From positions 1 to 64,000 of the forward strand of contig JBFWSR010000009.1 in the NCBI GenBank assembly GCA_050248275.1: DNA of 64,000 nt. Reading direction: 5' to 3'. Positions 1-8,699 of this stretch are shown here, piece after piece (positions within the stretch are counted from its first letter, which is position 1; every line of letters begins with the position of its first letter). The notes below the pieces were generated by a model. That model was not told the DNA's origin. It was given only the letters and a program-made list of their open reading frames with translations, and did not search any database. The translations under genes were made by a program, and so were the position numbers. The stretch is from CAILZL01 sp050248275 (GTDB taxonomy: Bacteria; Pseudomonadota; Gammaproteobacteria; Steroidobacterales; Steroidobacteraceae).

Positions 1-172
1 CCCGGCGTTGTTTCTCGGTGGGCGCATAGCCGCCGGTATCGGCTGCGGCCGCAGCGATGGTGATGGGCGCATGCGAGGAATTGGACAGGCCCAGCACCAG
101 CACCATGCCAGCCGCAATGCTCAGCATGAGGCTGCGCTTGTGAAGATGTCTGTTCGCGGTGGATGAAGTCAT
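1..172 (-). CDS. Partial exported or membrane-anchored protein, N-terminal 57 residues only
   Basis: Only the start of this minus-strand gene lies in the window. From the ATG at 172 the frame stays open to base 1. It begins MTSSTANRHLHKRSLMLS, followed by a hydrophobic stretch (about residues 15-29) and an Ala-rich segment, which looks like a signal peptide or N-terminal anchor. No family could be recognised from this fragment. The downstream part is needed to name it. Confidence 0.55.
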   Translation of the reverse strand, partial: MTSSTANRHLHKRSLMLSIAAGMVLVLGLSNSSHAPITIAAAAADTGGYAPTEKQRR

Positions 173-307
173 TGCCTGTTACACTCACTGCCCGAAATCG
201 CGGTCCAGGATCTGGCTGGACACTCAGGCAGAGTAGAGGCGGGCAGTGAGGCAATCAAGCCCTTCTCGGGAGAGTTTTGTGGCAATTGTTGCAGGAGCTG
301 GCAGTTC

Positions 308-595
308 GTGGGCCCATTAGCAGTATTGACGGCCATTGTGTTCGGTTCGGCAGTCGCCATTGCGTTCGGCTTGAACGGGGTGCTGGTCATTTTCTGGCTG
401 ATTCGTGGCGAGTCCGAGCAACTGGGTGCGGAAATCACTCGTTTGCCGTTTTACTGCCTGTTATTTCTCGCCCTGGCGGCCGTGTCCGGTGCTGCGATCT
501 ACAGCTTGATGAAAAACCTGCCCTGGCGCTGGCGGGCGCAGTTGGCGATGTGGGGGTCGGTGTTGCTGACCGGTTTTCTGGTGTGGCGGCACTGA
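308..595 (+). CDS. Small three-helix inner membrane protein of unknown function
   Basis: A 95-residue protein begins at GTG 308, ten bases after an AGGAG-like ribosome binding site at 293-297. Three hydrophobic segments are visible at about residues 4-32, 46-68 and 77-93, joined by short loops; the first loop is acidic (RGESEQ) and the second basic (WRWRAQ). No catalytic motif was seen. It stands alone between divergent and convergent neighbours, so context gives no function. The start is plausible but not proven, because no ATG is available nearby. Confidence 0.55.
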   Translation: MGPLAVLTAIVFGSAVAIAFGLNGVLVIFWLIRGESEQLGAEITRLPFYCLLFLALAAVSGAAIYSLMKNLPWRWRAQLAMWGSVLLTGFLVWRH

Positions 596-601
596 CCGGT
601 T

Positions 602-829
602 TTATTTACGGTTCACCCGTTCCCAGGTATGGCGCCGGTCAAAAGCACCGCTGTTGTAGGGGTCAAAGCCTTTGTTGCCCGTGTCATTTTCCAGCTTGTC
701 AGGTTGCGGCAAGGTTGATTGACGTTGGCTGCCCGGAACTGAATTTGGCACGGACGTCTGATGCCTCGGTTTAGCCGGCAAGGGCGAGCCGGCGGCATTT
801 TTTGACGGCGAAGTTTTCTGGAACGTCAT
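602..829 (-). CDS. Conserved small hypothetical protein with C-terminal DPYNSGAFDRRHTW motif
   Basis: A 75-residue soluble, basic protein. The ATG at 829 is preferred to the TTG at 844, because GGAG lies nine bases upstream of the ATG and the TTG would itself sit inside that Shine-Dalgarno region. The N-terminal half is low complexity and probably disordered (Ser, Pro, Lys, Gln). The C-terminus ends in FDPYNSGAFDRRHTWERVNRK-like sequence, a signature I recall from small uncharacterised proteobacterial proteins, often written DPYNTGSFDR. Function is unknown. It is convergent with the small membrane protein at 308-595, with only six bases between them. Confidence 0.6.
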   Translation of the reverse strand: MTFQKTSPSKNAAGSPLPAKPRHQTSVPNSVPGSQRQSTLPQPDKLENDTGNKGFDPYNSGAFDRRHTWERVNRK

Positions 830-965
830 GGCTCGGTTCTCCAAGCGTCAACACCCATTAGATTGTGGGGCAGTGACCAATTGGACAGACATAAGCACAT
901 CGGCGATCCGGCTTTGAAGCGCGTGATGCCGGAATTGCGAGCCTGTTCACATTTCTGGCGATCCC

Positions 966-1292
966 TCAGCTGTTGATGGTGGGTTCGCGACGTGAGGGAG
1001 GTTGTGTTTGAGAGGCTGACTCCGGAGTTTGACGAGTCAGATGGAAACTCAGCCGCAACAGCAACAAAGACAGGGCCGGGCCAAACACAATGATCCAGGC
1101 GGTTAATTTGGGCACGACCACATCAGTCAGCGTCGTCCGGTACAGGCTGAGCACGCCGCCCGTGCTGCCATAGGCACCGAACAGGCGGCCGCCGATCACA
1201 TAGATGAGTCCTGGCAGCAGCAGCGCCGACAGAGCGGTGGCCAGGCTGGCGATCAGCAGTTCGCGACGCAGGGAGAAGTTGCTTTGATCCAT
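966..1292 (-). CDS. Small two-helix membrane protein of unknown function
   Basis: A 108-residue protein from ATG 1292. Two hydrophobic segments lie at about residues 11-35 and 58-83. The C-terminal 25 residues are polar (RQTPESASQTQPPS) and probably cytoplasmic or disordered. No family motif was recognised. The ribosome binding site is poor. It is divergent from the Gfo/Idh/MocA oxidoreductase, so the two may share the short region 1293-1386 for promoters. It could be a membrane subunit of something encoded elsewhere, but nothing here shows that. Confidence 0.5.
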   Translation of the reverse strand: MDQSNFSLRRELLIASLATALSALLLPGLIYVIGGRLFGAYGSTGGVLSLYRTTLTDVVVPKLTAWIIVFGPALSLLLLRLSFHLTRQTPESASQTQPPSRREPTINS

Positions 1293-1386
1293 GATTATTC
1301 AAGGCTGCCAGTTTCGGGCATCTTCCAGTAAAGTGCCGCCGCATTGCAATGATTGACCAGTGATTGACGATAACGACGAGTACAAC

Positions 1387-2352
1387 ATGACCGGACAAAC
1401 GGCGAAAAAATTGCGTACGGCGGTGATCGGCGTGGGCTATCTGGGAAGATTCCATGCCCAGAAATACCGCGAGTTGCCGGATTCCGAGCTGGTGGCGGTA
1501 GTGGACAGCATTCCTGCCGCTGCGCAAAAGGTGGCGGATGAGCTGGGCGTGGCTGCAGTGATGGATTATCGCGAACTGCTGGGCAAGGTGGACGCGGTCA
1601 GCATCGTGGTGCCGACTCCGCTGCACTTTGCCATTGCCGAGGCATTTCTCGACCATGGCGCGCACGTGCTGGTGGAGAAACCCATTACCGAAACCCTGGC
1701 GCAGGCGCAAAGCCTGATTGACCTGGCCAAACGCAAGGGCTGCGTGTTGCAGGTGGGGCATCTGGAGCGATTCAATCCTGCGATTCAGGCCGCGGCCAAG
1801 GTGATCAATACGCCGCGGTTCATCGAATCGCATCGTCTGGCGCCGTTCAAACAGCGCGGCACCGATGTCAGCGTGGTGCTGGATCTGATGATCCATGACA
1901 TTGATCTGATTCAGGAACTGGTGGGTCAACCGATTGCCAGCATCGACGCCGTGGGCGCGCAGGTTTTCTCGCAGGACATCGACATCGCCAACGCCCGCAT
2001 CCGTTTTGCCGGTGGCTGCGTGGTCAATACCACGGCCAGCCGGGTCAGCCTCAAGCAGGAGCGCAAACTGCGCATTTTTCAGGACGATGCCTATCTGTCC
2101 GTGGACCTGCAACAGAAGATTCTTACCGTGGTGCGCAAGCAGGAAGCAGGACCGGTTGATTCACCGGCGCAGGTGGCGATTGATGAGCAGTCATTTGAGC
2201 AGGGCGATGCCTTGCGCAGCGAGATCGAGGCCTTCCTGCAGGCGGTGCGTACCGGGAGTCAGCCGGTAGTGACGGGCGAAGATGGTCTCCGGGCGTTGGC
2301 CACGGCTATCAAGATCACCGAATCAGTTGCGCAACAACTGGCCACTCGATAA
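1387..2352 (+). CDS. Gfo/Idh/MocA family NAD(P)-dependent oxidoreductase
   Basis: A 321-residue protein counted from ATG 1387; a GTG at 1360 would add nine unconserved residues. The N-terminal Rossmann fold carries GVGYLG at residues 15-20. The family EKP motif is at 97-99, with its lysine expected to be catalytic, and MIHDIDL at 168-174 supplies the conserved histidine and aspartate of the C-terminal domain. Members oxidise or reduce hydroxyls of sugars, inositols or sugar nucleotides. The N-terminal sequence resembles the UDP-GlcNAc 3-dehydrogenase (GnnA) type seen near lpx genes, but no lpx gene or GnnB partner is in view, so the substrate is left open. Confidence 0.85.
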   Translation: MTGQTAKKLRTAVIGVGYLGRFHAQKYRELPDSELVAVVDSIPAAAQKVADELGVAAVMDYRELLGKVDAVSIVVPTPLHFAIAEAFLDHGAHVLVEKPITETLAQAQSLIDLAKRKGCVLQVGHLERFNPAIQAAAKVINTPRFIESHRLAPFKQRGTDVSVVLDLMIHDIDLIQELVGQPIASIDAVGAQVFSQDIDIANARIRFAGGCVVNTTASRVSLKQERKLRIFQDDAYLSVDLQQKILTVVRKQEAGPVDSPAQVAIDEQSFEQGDALRSEIEAFLQAVRTGSQPVVTGEDGLRALATAIKITESVAQQLATR

Positions 2353-2376
2353 CGGCTTGCCCGGAAGTCACGCACA

Positions 2377-2652
2377 TCAGTGACGTGGCTTGTGCCTGCG
2401 GCGGCGCTTGCCGCCAGGATGATCGTCGGCATCGCCGATGTCGTAGTCATCGAAATCGGAGACTCGTTCGGCAGTTTCCCGTTGCTCGCGGTATTTCTCG
2501 AGTTTGCGCCAGGCAGGTTCGCCCTGCGGCAGACTGCCACGTTTGGGGCGTCCCAGGTCCTCGATCAGGAATTCATAACTGGAATCGTCGCCGTCGGCAC
2601 CGTTGAGATCGGCGTCTTCGTCAAAGTCATCGGCTTCAGGTTTCTCGCTCAT
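2377..2652 (-). CDS. PA3496-like small conserved hypothetical protein
   Basis: A 91-residue protein from ATG 2652; a TTG three codons upstream is less likely. It is strongly segmented: an acidic N-terminus (EADDFDEDADLNGADGDD), a conserved centre with GEPAWRKLEKYREQRETAE followed by SDFDDYDI, and a basic tail RRRRHKPRH. The central motif matches my memory of a gammaproteobacterial family annotated as PA3496-like, function unknown. It lies 112 bases downstream of gspF in the same direction and could be a distal gene of that operon. It is convergent with the oxidoreductase gene. Confidence 0.7.
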   Translation of the reverse strand: MSEKPEADDFDEDADLNGADGDDSSYEFLIEDLGRPKRGSLPQGEPAWRKLEKYREQRETAERVSDFDDYDIGDADDHPGGKRRRRHKPRH

Positions 2653-2764
2653 GGACAGCAAGCCGTGTGGTCAGGTGGCGGGGAAGCTGTTGCGCAGATT
2701 TATATTTGGAATCTTTCAGTCCTGCAAGCGCTATGTTGCAGTTGCCACGCCAGACACACTCCAG

Positions 2765-3994
2765 TCAGTGACCGACCAGTTCATTCAACTGGAAGATCGG
2801 CAACAACATGGCCAGCACGATGAACAGCACCAGCGCCGCCATGACCACGATCATCAATGGGCCGAGCAGACCGACGAAGGCGCCGAGCACGGCATCCATC
2901 TCGCGTTCCTGATTGGTGGCGGCACGATCCAGCATGGTTTCCAGGTCGCCGCTGGATTCGCCGCTGGAAATCAGGTGAATCATCATCGGCGGGAACTGCC
3001 GGGTTGCGCCCAGGGATTTGCCGATGGGCGAGCCCTCGCGAACCTTCACGGCCGCAGCCTGCACCGCTTCGCGCATGGGCAGATTGTTGACGACTTCACC
3101 GGAAATACGCAGGGCGTCGAGGACCGGCACGGCGCTGGAAGTCAGGGTGGCCAGAGTACGCGCAAAGCGTGTGGTATTGGTGCCGCGCACCACCCGTCCC
3201 AATAGGGGGACGCGCAGCAGGAAGGCATGAAAACGCCGGCGGTTATCAACATTGCGCAGCGAACGCGCAAACAGCATGCCAGTGACCACCAGCGCCACTA
3301 ACAGCCACAAGCCCCAGTCGCGCATGAAATCTGAAAACACGATCAGGATGCGTGTCATCAGCGGCAATGCGGCTTTGGCGTTATCAAACTGCTTGACGAT
3401 CTTCGGCACCACGAAGGTGAGCATCAACATCACGATGCCCGAACACACCACGAACAGCATGACCGGGTAGAGCAGGGCATTGATGGTGCGGCTGCGCAAT
3501 TGCTCACGCGCTTCGGTGTAATCCGCCAGCCGTTCCAGCACGGTATCCAGGTGGCCGGATTGTTCGCCGGCAGCAACGGTCGCCCGGTATATCTCCGGGA
3601 AGGAACTGGGAAAGTCACCCAAACCTTCCGCGAGCGGATGGCCTTCCAGCACCTTGGCGCGTACGCCCATCAGGATGCTGCGGATATGCGGATGTTCGGT
3701 TTGTTCCGACACCGCCAGCAAGGATTCATCGAGTGGCAGACCGGAACGCACCAGCGTCGACAATTGGCGCGTGATCAGGGCCAGGTCGCGCGCATTCATG
3801 CGTTTGTTGCGCTTCCTGCTGAAGTTGCCGGCAGCGTCGCTGCGTGCTTCGCGGCGATGCACTTCTTCGACGGTAACCGGCAGCAGACCCTGTTCGCGCA
3901 ATAGCTGCCTGACCTGTTTGGCAGTATCGCCTTCCTGCACGCCCTGACGTTCCTGCCCGGCGGTGTCGATTGCAGTGTATTGGAATGCGCCCAT
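2765..3994 (-). CDS. gspF: Type II secretion system inner-membrane platform protein GspF
   Basis: 409 residues, the usual length. GspF is the polytopic core of the inner-membrane platform and contacts the GspE ATPase and GspL/GspM. Two T2SF domains are evident: one at about residues 70-190 and one at about 270-395. Both show the GxPLxEAL-like pattern (SGLPLDESL, SAVPVLDAL) and the SGExSGxL pattern (AGEQSGHL, SGESSGDL). Hydrophobic spans are near residues 170-200, 220-240 and 375-405. The start lies 12 bases after gspE, indicating one transcript gspC-D-E-F. The pseudopilin genes that normally follow F (GspG-K) are not next to it. Confidence 0.95.
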   Translation of the reverse strand: MGAFQYTAIDTAGQERQGVQEGDTAKQVRQLLREQGLLPVTVEEVHRREARSDAAGNFSRKRNKRMNARDLALITRQLSTLVRSGLPLDESLLAVSEQTEHPHIRSILMGVRAKVLEGHPLAEGLGDFPSSFPEIYRATVAAGEQSGHLDTVLERLADYTEAREQLRSRTINALLYPVMLFVVCSGIVMLMLTFVVPKIVKQFDNAKAALPLMTRILIVFSDFMRDWGLWLLVALVVTGMLFARSLRNVDNRRRFHAFLLRVPLLGRVVRGTNTTRFARTLATLTSSAVPVLDALRISGEVVNNLPMREAVQAAAVKVREGSPIGKSLGATRQFPPMMIHLISSGESSGDLETMLDRAATNQEREMDAVLGAFVGLLGPLMIVVMAALVLFIVLAMLLPIFQLNELVGH

Positions 3995-4006
3995 GTGGCT
4001 GATGCA

Positions 4007-5542
4007 TCAATCTTCGCGGGTCACACGCAGCACTTCTTCAAGCGTGGTGATGCCGTTGAGGATCTTGGCCCGGCCATCGTCGCGTATGCCGGGCGTCAGG
4101 GTGCGCGCATAACGTTCCAGCTCGTGTTCGCCCGCGCCGTCATGAATCATGGTGCGCAAGGTGTCATCGACTGAAACGAATTCGTGAATGCCGGTACGGC
4201 CCTTGAAGCCCTGGATGGCATCCGCGCGCGGCCGATACAGCGTGACCGGCGGTGCATCGGCAGGAATGTTCAGCAAACGGCGCTCGTAGTCGCTGGCGAT
4301 GTAGGCTTCGCGCTGTTCGGGGTTCAGCACGCGCACCAAGCGTTGCGCCAGCACGCCCAGCAGGCTGGAGGAGAGCAGGAAGGGTTCAATGCCCATGTCG
4401 CGCAGACGGGTGACTGCGCCCACGGCCGTGTTGGTGTGCAGGGTGGATAACACCAAGTGGCCAGTGAGCGATGCCTGCACGGCAATCTGTGCGGTCTCCA
4501 GATCGCGGATTTCACCGACCATCACCACGTCCGGGTCCTGGCGCAGGATGGCGCGCAGGCCGCGTGCAAAGGTCATCTCCACTTTGACATTCACCTGGGT
4601 CTGACCGATGCCGTCGATGTAGTACTCGATGGGATCTTCGACCGTCATGATGTTACGGGTGTTATCGTTGATGCATTCCAGCGCGGCATACAAGGTGGTG
4701 GTCTTGCCGGAACCGGTCGGGCCCGTCACCAGCACGATGCCGTGAGGACGATGGACCAGATGATCCATCAGCGCCTGGGTTTCCGGCACCATGCCCAGCG
4801 AAGTCAGGTCCAGACGGCCGGCCTGCTTGTCGAGCAGGCGCAACACCACACGCTCGCCATGGCCGGCCGGAATGGTGGAAACACGCACGTCCACCGCACG
4901 ACCGGCGACCCGCAGCGAAATGCGTCCGTCCTGCGGCAAACGCTTTTCAGCGATATCCAGCTTGGACATCACCTTGATGCGCGATACCACCAACGAGGCC
5001 ACGGCACGCTTGGATTGCAGCACTTCACGCATCACGCCGTCGACGCGAAACCGGACCACCAGACGATTCTCGAAAGGCTCGATGTGAATGTCCGAGGCGT
5101 TTTCCTTGATGGCCTGCGTGAAAATGGCGTTGATCAGTTTGATGATCGGCGCATGGTCATCGCTTTCCAGCAGATCGGAAGGCTCGGGCAGGTCCTGGGC
5201 CAGATGCGCCAGATCGGTATCGTCTTCCAGTCCGCCTGCGGCCTGCTGCGCGGCGTTCTGACCCGCTTCGTATTGTGTGCGCAATTCGCGATCGAACTGC
5301 TCGACATCCAGGCGCACCATCTCCAGTGGCTGTTTGACGAAGCGCCGTACTTCGGCAATGGCGGCCGGTGCGGCATCCATACGACAGATCAATTGCAGAT
5401 GCTGATTCGCTTGATGGCGGATCAGCACGCCATGACGTTTGGCAAAGCTGAAACTCAAGTTCTGGCTACTGGCTGACGCTGCGTTCATCACATCCAGCGG
5501 CGCAACGGTCATGGCGGCAGTCTTGTCGACGATGGCGTTCAT
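4007..5542 (-). CDS. gspE: Type II secretion ATPase GspE lacking the tetracysteine zinc motif
   Basis: A 511-residue cytoplasmic hexameric ATPase that powers pseudopilus assembly. Walker A GPTGSGKT is at 274-281, the Walker B region RQDPDVVMVGEIRD at 334-347, and the Asp box and His box (VEDPIEYY at 301-308, LSTLHTN at 365-371) are intact. In most GspE proteins a CxxC pair follows GVLAQRLVR and a second CxxC precedes GYxGRTGIxE. Here these read LNPEQ (406-410) and RADAIQ, so all four cysteines are missing and the loop is shortened. The frame is uninterrupted and the C-terminus is normal, so this looks like an evolved variant, not a decayed gene. It starts seven bases after gspD. Confidence 0.95.
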   Translation of the reverse strand: MNAIVDKTAAMTVAPLDVMNAASASSQNLSFSFAKRHGVLIRHQANQHLQLICRMDAAPAAIAEVRRFVKQPLEMVRLDVEQFDRELRTQYEAGQNAAQQAAGGLEDDTDLAHLAQDLPEPSDLLESDDHAPIIKLINAIFTQAIKENASDIHIEPFENRLVVRFRVDGVMREVLQSKRAVASLVVSRIKVMSKLDIAEKRLPQDGRISLRVAGRAVDVRVSTIPAGHGERVVLRLLDKQAGRLDLTSLGMVPETQALMDHLVHRPHGIVLVTGPTGSGKTTTLYAALECINDNTRNIMTVEDPIEYYIDGIGQTQVNVKVEMTFARGLRAILRQDPDVVMVGEIRDLETAQIAVQASLTGHLVLSTLHTNTAVGAVTRLRDMGIEPFLLSSSLLGVLAQRLVRVLNPEQREAYIASDYERRLLNIPADAPPVTLYRPRADAIQGFKGRTGIHEFVSVDDTLRTMIHDGAGEHELERYARTLTPGIRDDGRAKILNGITTLEEVLRVTRED

Positions 5543-5549
5543 ATGAGAC

Positions 5550-7628
5550 TTATCTGTCCGCCGGCTTATCGTCCAGCGGACTGGTGGTCAGGCTGCTGTC
5601 GGCATTGTCAGGTTCGCGCGGCAATGGATCGCTGAGCGCAGGCAGGATCGGTTGCTGCTGGCCCGGCTGCAGGCTGGCTTTGCCGTGGTTGCGTTCCAGT
5701 TGCAGATCGCGAATGAAGTTGTACTTGCTGCTGGTTTCAATCGTCGCCTGCGTGCCATCACGCAGGATGGTGGGCTTGATGAAGACCAGCAGGTTGGTTT
5801 TGACTTTCTTGCTGTTGCGGGCCTTGAACAGGTTGCCGATGAGCGGAATCGAACCGAGGATGGGGACTTGTGATTTGCCTTCGGTCAGATTGTCTTCCAG
5901 CAATCCGCCCAGCACGATGGTCTGACCATCTTCAACCATGACCTGGTTGGAAATCGCGCGCTTGTTGGTGATCAGGCTGCCGGCATCGCCGGTTTGCTGG
6001 GACAGGGAAGATGCTTCCTGCGAAATCTTCAGCAAGACCGAATTGCCCTTGTTGATCTGTGGTGTGATGGTCAGCTTGGTGCCGACATCCTGGCGCTGAA
6101 TGGTGGTGAAGGGATTGACGATGCCGGTATTGCCGCTGCCGGTAGTAGTGCTGCTGGCATTGGTGTATTGACCGGTAATCAAGGGTACTTGTTGCGTGAC
6201 CTCAATTTTCGCTTCCTGATTGTCCAGCGTGATGATTGAAGGCGTGGAGATTACATTGGTGTTGCCGTCTTCCTGCAGGGCTCGCAGGATGGCCGCGAAG
6301 CTGGCGCCCGAATCGACAATACGGCCGATGCCCATGGTGGTGCCGGTGGGCAGTGAGGCAAAATTTCCAGATGTGGCAATGCCGGCCAGGCTGGAAATGG
6401 TGGTGCTGCCGCCATTGAACACAGCCGCAGGGACATTCGAGCTATCGCTGCCATACAACGCCCAGTTGATGCCCAGTTCAGCAGCCTTGGTGGCAGAGAC
6501 TTCGACCACAATCGCTTCCACATGCACCTGTGCGCGGCGAATGTCGAGTTTGTCCACGATGGACATGATCTGTTCCATGATCTTGGGGGGCGCACTGACG
6601 ATCAGTGCATTGGTGCCCTTGTCGCCCCAGATCGAGACGCTGTTGCTGGCGCTGCTGCTGGTGGTCGCTGCAGCGCCCGTGGGCGCACCGGTGGCCGCTT
6701 GTGTGATGCCCTGGATCTGTTCTTTCAGTTTCTTGGACAGTTCTTCCGAATCGGCGTACTCCAGATAGCGAATACGGGTATTGCCGCCGCTTTCCAGCGG
6801 CGTATCCAGATAAGTGATTAACGTCTTGATGCGCAAACGGGCTGATTTATCGCCGCTGAGCAGAATGCTGTTGGTGCGATCATCTGCCACGACTTTCAGG
6901 GGCTGACCGCCTTCCGTGGCCTGGGCCGCCGCGCCGGAGGCAGCAGTCAGCGAGTTGACGGTTTTGACGATTTCCGCAGCAGTGGCGCTCTGCAGGGACA
7001 CGACTTCGATCTCGTCGTCGCTGGCTTTGTCGATGCGTTCAATAATCCGCATCATGCGACTCACGTTGTTGGCGCGATCTGTGATGATCAGCATGTTGGA
7101 AGCGGAATAGGCCGCCAGCTGACCATATTGCGGAATGAGCGGCCGCAGGATGGGCACCAGTTGTGCCGCGCTGACATTGCGCACCGCGATGACCTGGGTG
7201 ACCAGTTCATCCGATGTGCTGCTGACGCTGCCGGGCAGATCGTTGGCCGGTACCTGGCGGGCGTTGGCATCGGGAATGATCTTGATGGTATTGCCGGCAG
7301 GCACGGCCACATAGCCGTGCACCTGCAGGATGGAAAGGTATGCTTCGTAGAACGCATTGGGCGACATGGGCGTCGAAGACAGCATGGTGACCTGCGCCTT
7401 GACGCGCGGATCAATGATGAAGGTTTTGCCGGTGACGGCGCTGACCGCTTCGGTGATCTGCGCCAGATCTGCATCCTTGTAGTTCGGGGTGATGGTGGCG
7501 GTTGACGCCACCTGGGCCTGGGTGCTGCTGCAGGTCAGCAGTACTGCTGCAAACGCCACCAGTCGCCGACGCGCTTTGATTGCGTGGGAGGCGCATATCG
7601 AGACAGGTTCGGAAGTCTTGCTCATCAT
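5550..7628 (-). CDS. gspD: Type II secretion outer-membrane secretin GspD
   Basis: A 692-residue secretin that forms the outer-membrane pore. A signal peptide is clear (RRRLVAFAAVLL, cleavage near STQAQ), followed by the N0 domain (about 45-125) and three N1-N3 repeats (about 130-350) rich in the NSILLSG and NALIVSA type motifs. The C-terminal secretin domain includes NVISTPSIITLDNQEA and VPILGSIPLIGNLF. The tail of about 50 residues after the secretin domain is Pro/Gln rich and may be an S-domain or pilotin contact. The gene begins nine bases after gspC and is translated with gspE and gspF. Confidence 0.95.
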   Translation of the reverse strand: MMSKTSEPVSICASHAIKARRRLVAFAAVLLTCSSTQAQVASTATITPNYKDADLAQITEAVSAVTGKTFIIDPRVKAQVTMLSSTPMSPNAFYEAYLSILQVHGYVAVPAGNTIKIIPDANARQVPANDLPGSVSSTSDELVTQVIAVRNVSAAQLVPILRPLIPQYGQLAAYSASNMLIITDRANNVSRMMRIIERIDKASDDEIEVVSLQSATAAEIVKTVNSLTAASGAAAQATEGGQPLKVVADDRTNSILLSGDKSARLRIKTLITYLDTPLESGGNTRIRYLEYADSEELSKKLKEQIQGITQAATGAPTGAAATTSSSASNSVSIWGDKGTNALIVSAPPKIMEQIMSIVDKLDIRRAQVHVEAIVVEVSATKAAELGINWALYGSDSSNVPAAVFNGGSTTISSLAGIATSGNFASLPTGTTMGIGRIVDSGASFAAILRALQEDGNTNVISTPSIITLDNQEAKIEVTQQVPLITGQYTNASSTTTGSGNTGIVNPFTTIQRQDVGTKLTITPQINKGNSVLLKISQEASSLSQQTGDAGSLITNKRAISNQVMVEDGQTIVLGGLLEDNLTEGKSQVPILGSIPLIGNLFKARNSKKVKTNLLVFIKPTILRDGTQATIETSSKYNFIRDLQLERNHGKASLQPGQQQPILPALSDPLPREPDNADSSLTTSPLDDKPADR

Positions 7629-7637
7629 GGGTCCTGA

Positions 7638-8699
7638 TTATTGCGCACTTGCATCAGCGGGCTGTGCATCTGGCGCGCCGGTATTGCGGTTGTTGCGCAA
7701 GCTGCGGTTTCCGGGGGTTCCATTGAAGCCGTTGCTCTGGAGAGGGGCACGATTGCCGGCGCTCGAATCACTACTGTCGCTACCGGCATCGGGCAGGGAG
7801 ATCTGCGCCATGTCCAGCGTCAGTTGCTGGCTGGCGCCATTGCGCTCCACTGTCACCTGTGCGGTGCTGGAGGCGATCAGGGTATTCAGGATTTCGTTGC
7901 TGCGATTCGGGTCATCCAGCATGCTGCCGTTGATCGACGTCACCAGGTCGCCGGGCTGCAGGCCCAGGCGCGTGAATTGCTGTCGGTCACGGCCTGGATA
8001 GACACGAAAACCCTTTTGCAGGCCGTTGCTGAACACCGGCTGGGCACGCAGCAATTCGCCCAGTGCACTGGGGTTGCTGGTAATGATGCGACGCAGGTTT
8101 TCGCCCACGGGGTTGCTGGTGGTGACTACGTTACGTGCGGTGGGTGCGGGAGCGGCGCTGGGCATACCGCGCGGCAGCGACAGGGTTTCCAGAGCGCCGT
8201 TACGATCAAGGATGACCCGGTCGGCATACACCGAGTGCAGACGAACGCCGCCGTTGATCACGGTGCCTACCCGATAGAATTTCGCAGTGGCGGCATTCTC
8301 GCCGATGATGGCAAACCCGGCTTCGGGATCATCCAGCGCCATGGTGCCGGCCAGTACCAGGCTCATTTGCGTTGTCGGCAGATTGTTGGGATCGGCGGCC
8401 AAGTTACTCCCGCCAGTGGCGATACCGAATAAATGGGCATCGGCGATGCTCTGTGGATTGATATTGTTGGCCGCAGCCTGGGGAACAGCAGCGTCGGGTG
8501 CAGGGCTGGCCGGAGCCATTGCTGTCGGACCGGACGCCACCAACAGCCAGGTCAGTTGTGCTGCCTGCCAGGCGATGCCCACCACGGCCAGACCCGCCAC
8601 AATCTGCGGTGCGTATCTGGCACCCAGTTCGGCCCACTGCGCGCCACTCAGGGTGCCGAGCTGTGCCAACGCACCGGGTAATTTGAGGGTGGAATTCAT
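7638..8699 (-). CDS. gspC: Type II secretion protein GspC, with PDZ domain
   Basis: 353 residues from ATG 8699; a TTG at 8720 would add seven residues and is less likely. A single N-terminal membrane helix lies at about residues 33-58 (IVAGLAVVGIAWQAAQLTWLLV). It is followed by a Pro/Ala-rich linker and the HR domain (about 100-200, IADAHLFG to TLSLPRG), which docks on the GspD N0 domain. A C-terminal PDZ domain contains LQPGDLVTSINGSML. GspC links the inner platform to the secretin and may select cargo. It is the first gene of the C-D-E-F operon. Genes G to N are not in this window. Confidence 0.92.
   Translation of the reverse strand: MNSTLKLPGALAQLGTLSGAQWAELGARYAPQIVAGLAVVGIAWQAAQLTWLLVASGPTAMAPASPAPDAAVPQAAANNINPQSIADAHLFGIATGGSNLAADPNNLPTTQMSLVLAGTMALDDPEAGFAIIGENAATAKFYRVGTVINGGVRLHSVYADRVILDRNGALETLSLPRGMPSAAPAPTARNVVTTSNPVGENLRRIITSNPSALGELLRAQPVFSNGLQKGFRVYPGRDRQQFTRLGLQPGDLVTSINGSMLDDPNRSNEILNTLIASSTAQVTVERNGASQQLTLDMAQISLPDAGSDSSDSSAGNRAPLQSNGFNGTPGNRSLRNNRNTGAPDAQPADASAQ

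Noticed and set aside
2360..2390. GTCAC...GTGAC inverted repeat between the oxidoreductase and the PA3496-like gene as a terminator
   Set aside because: Five-base stem with no T tract; likely chance.
4457..5476. A 339-codon plus-strand open frame opposite gspE
   Set aside because: Antisense shadow of gspE caused by high G+C; rich in Gln, His and Arg without family similarity.
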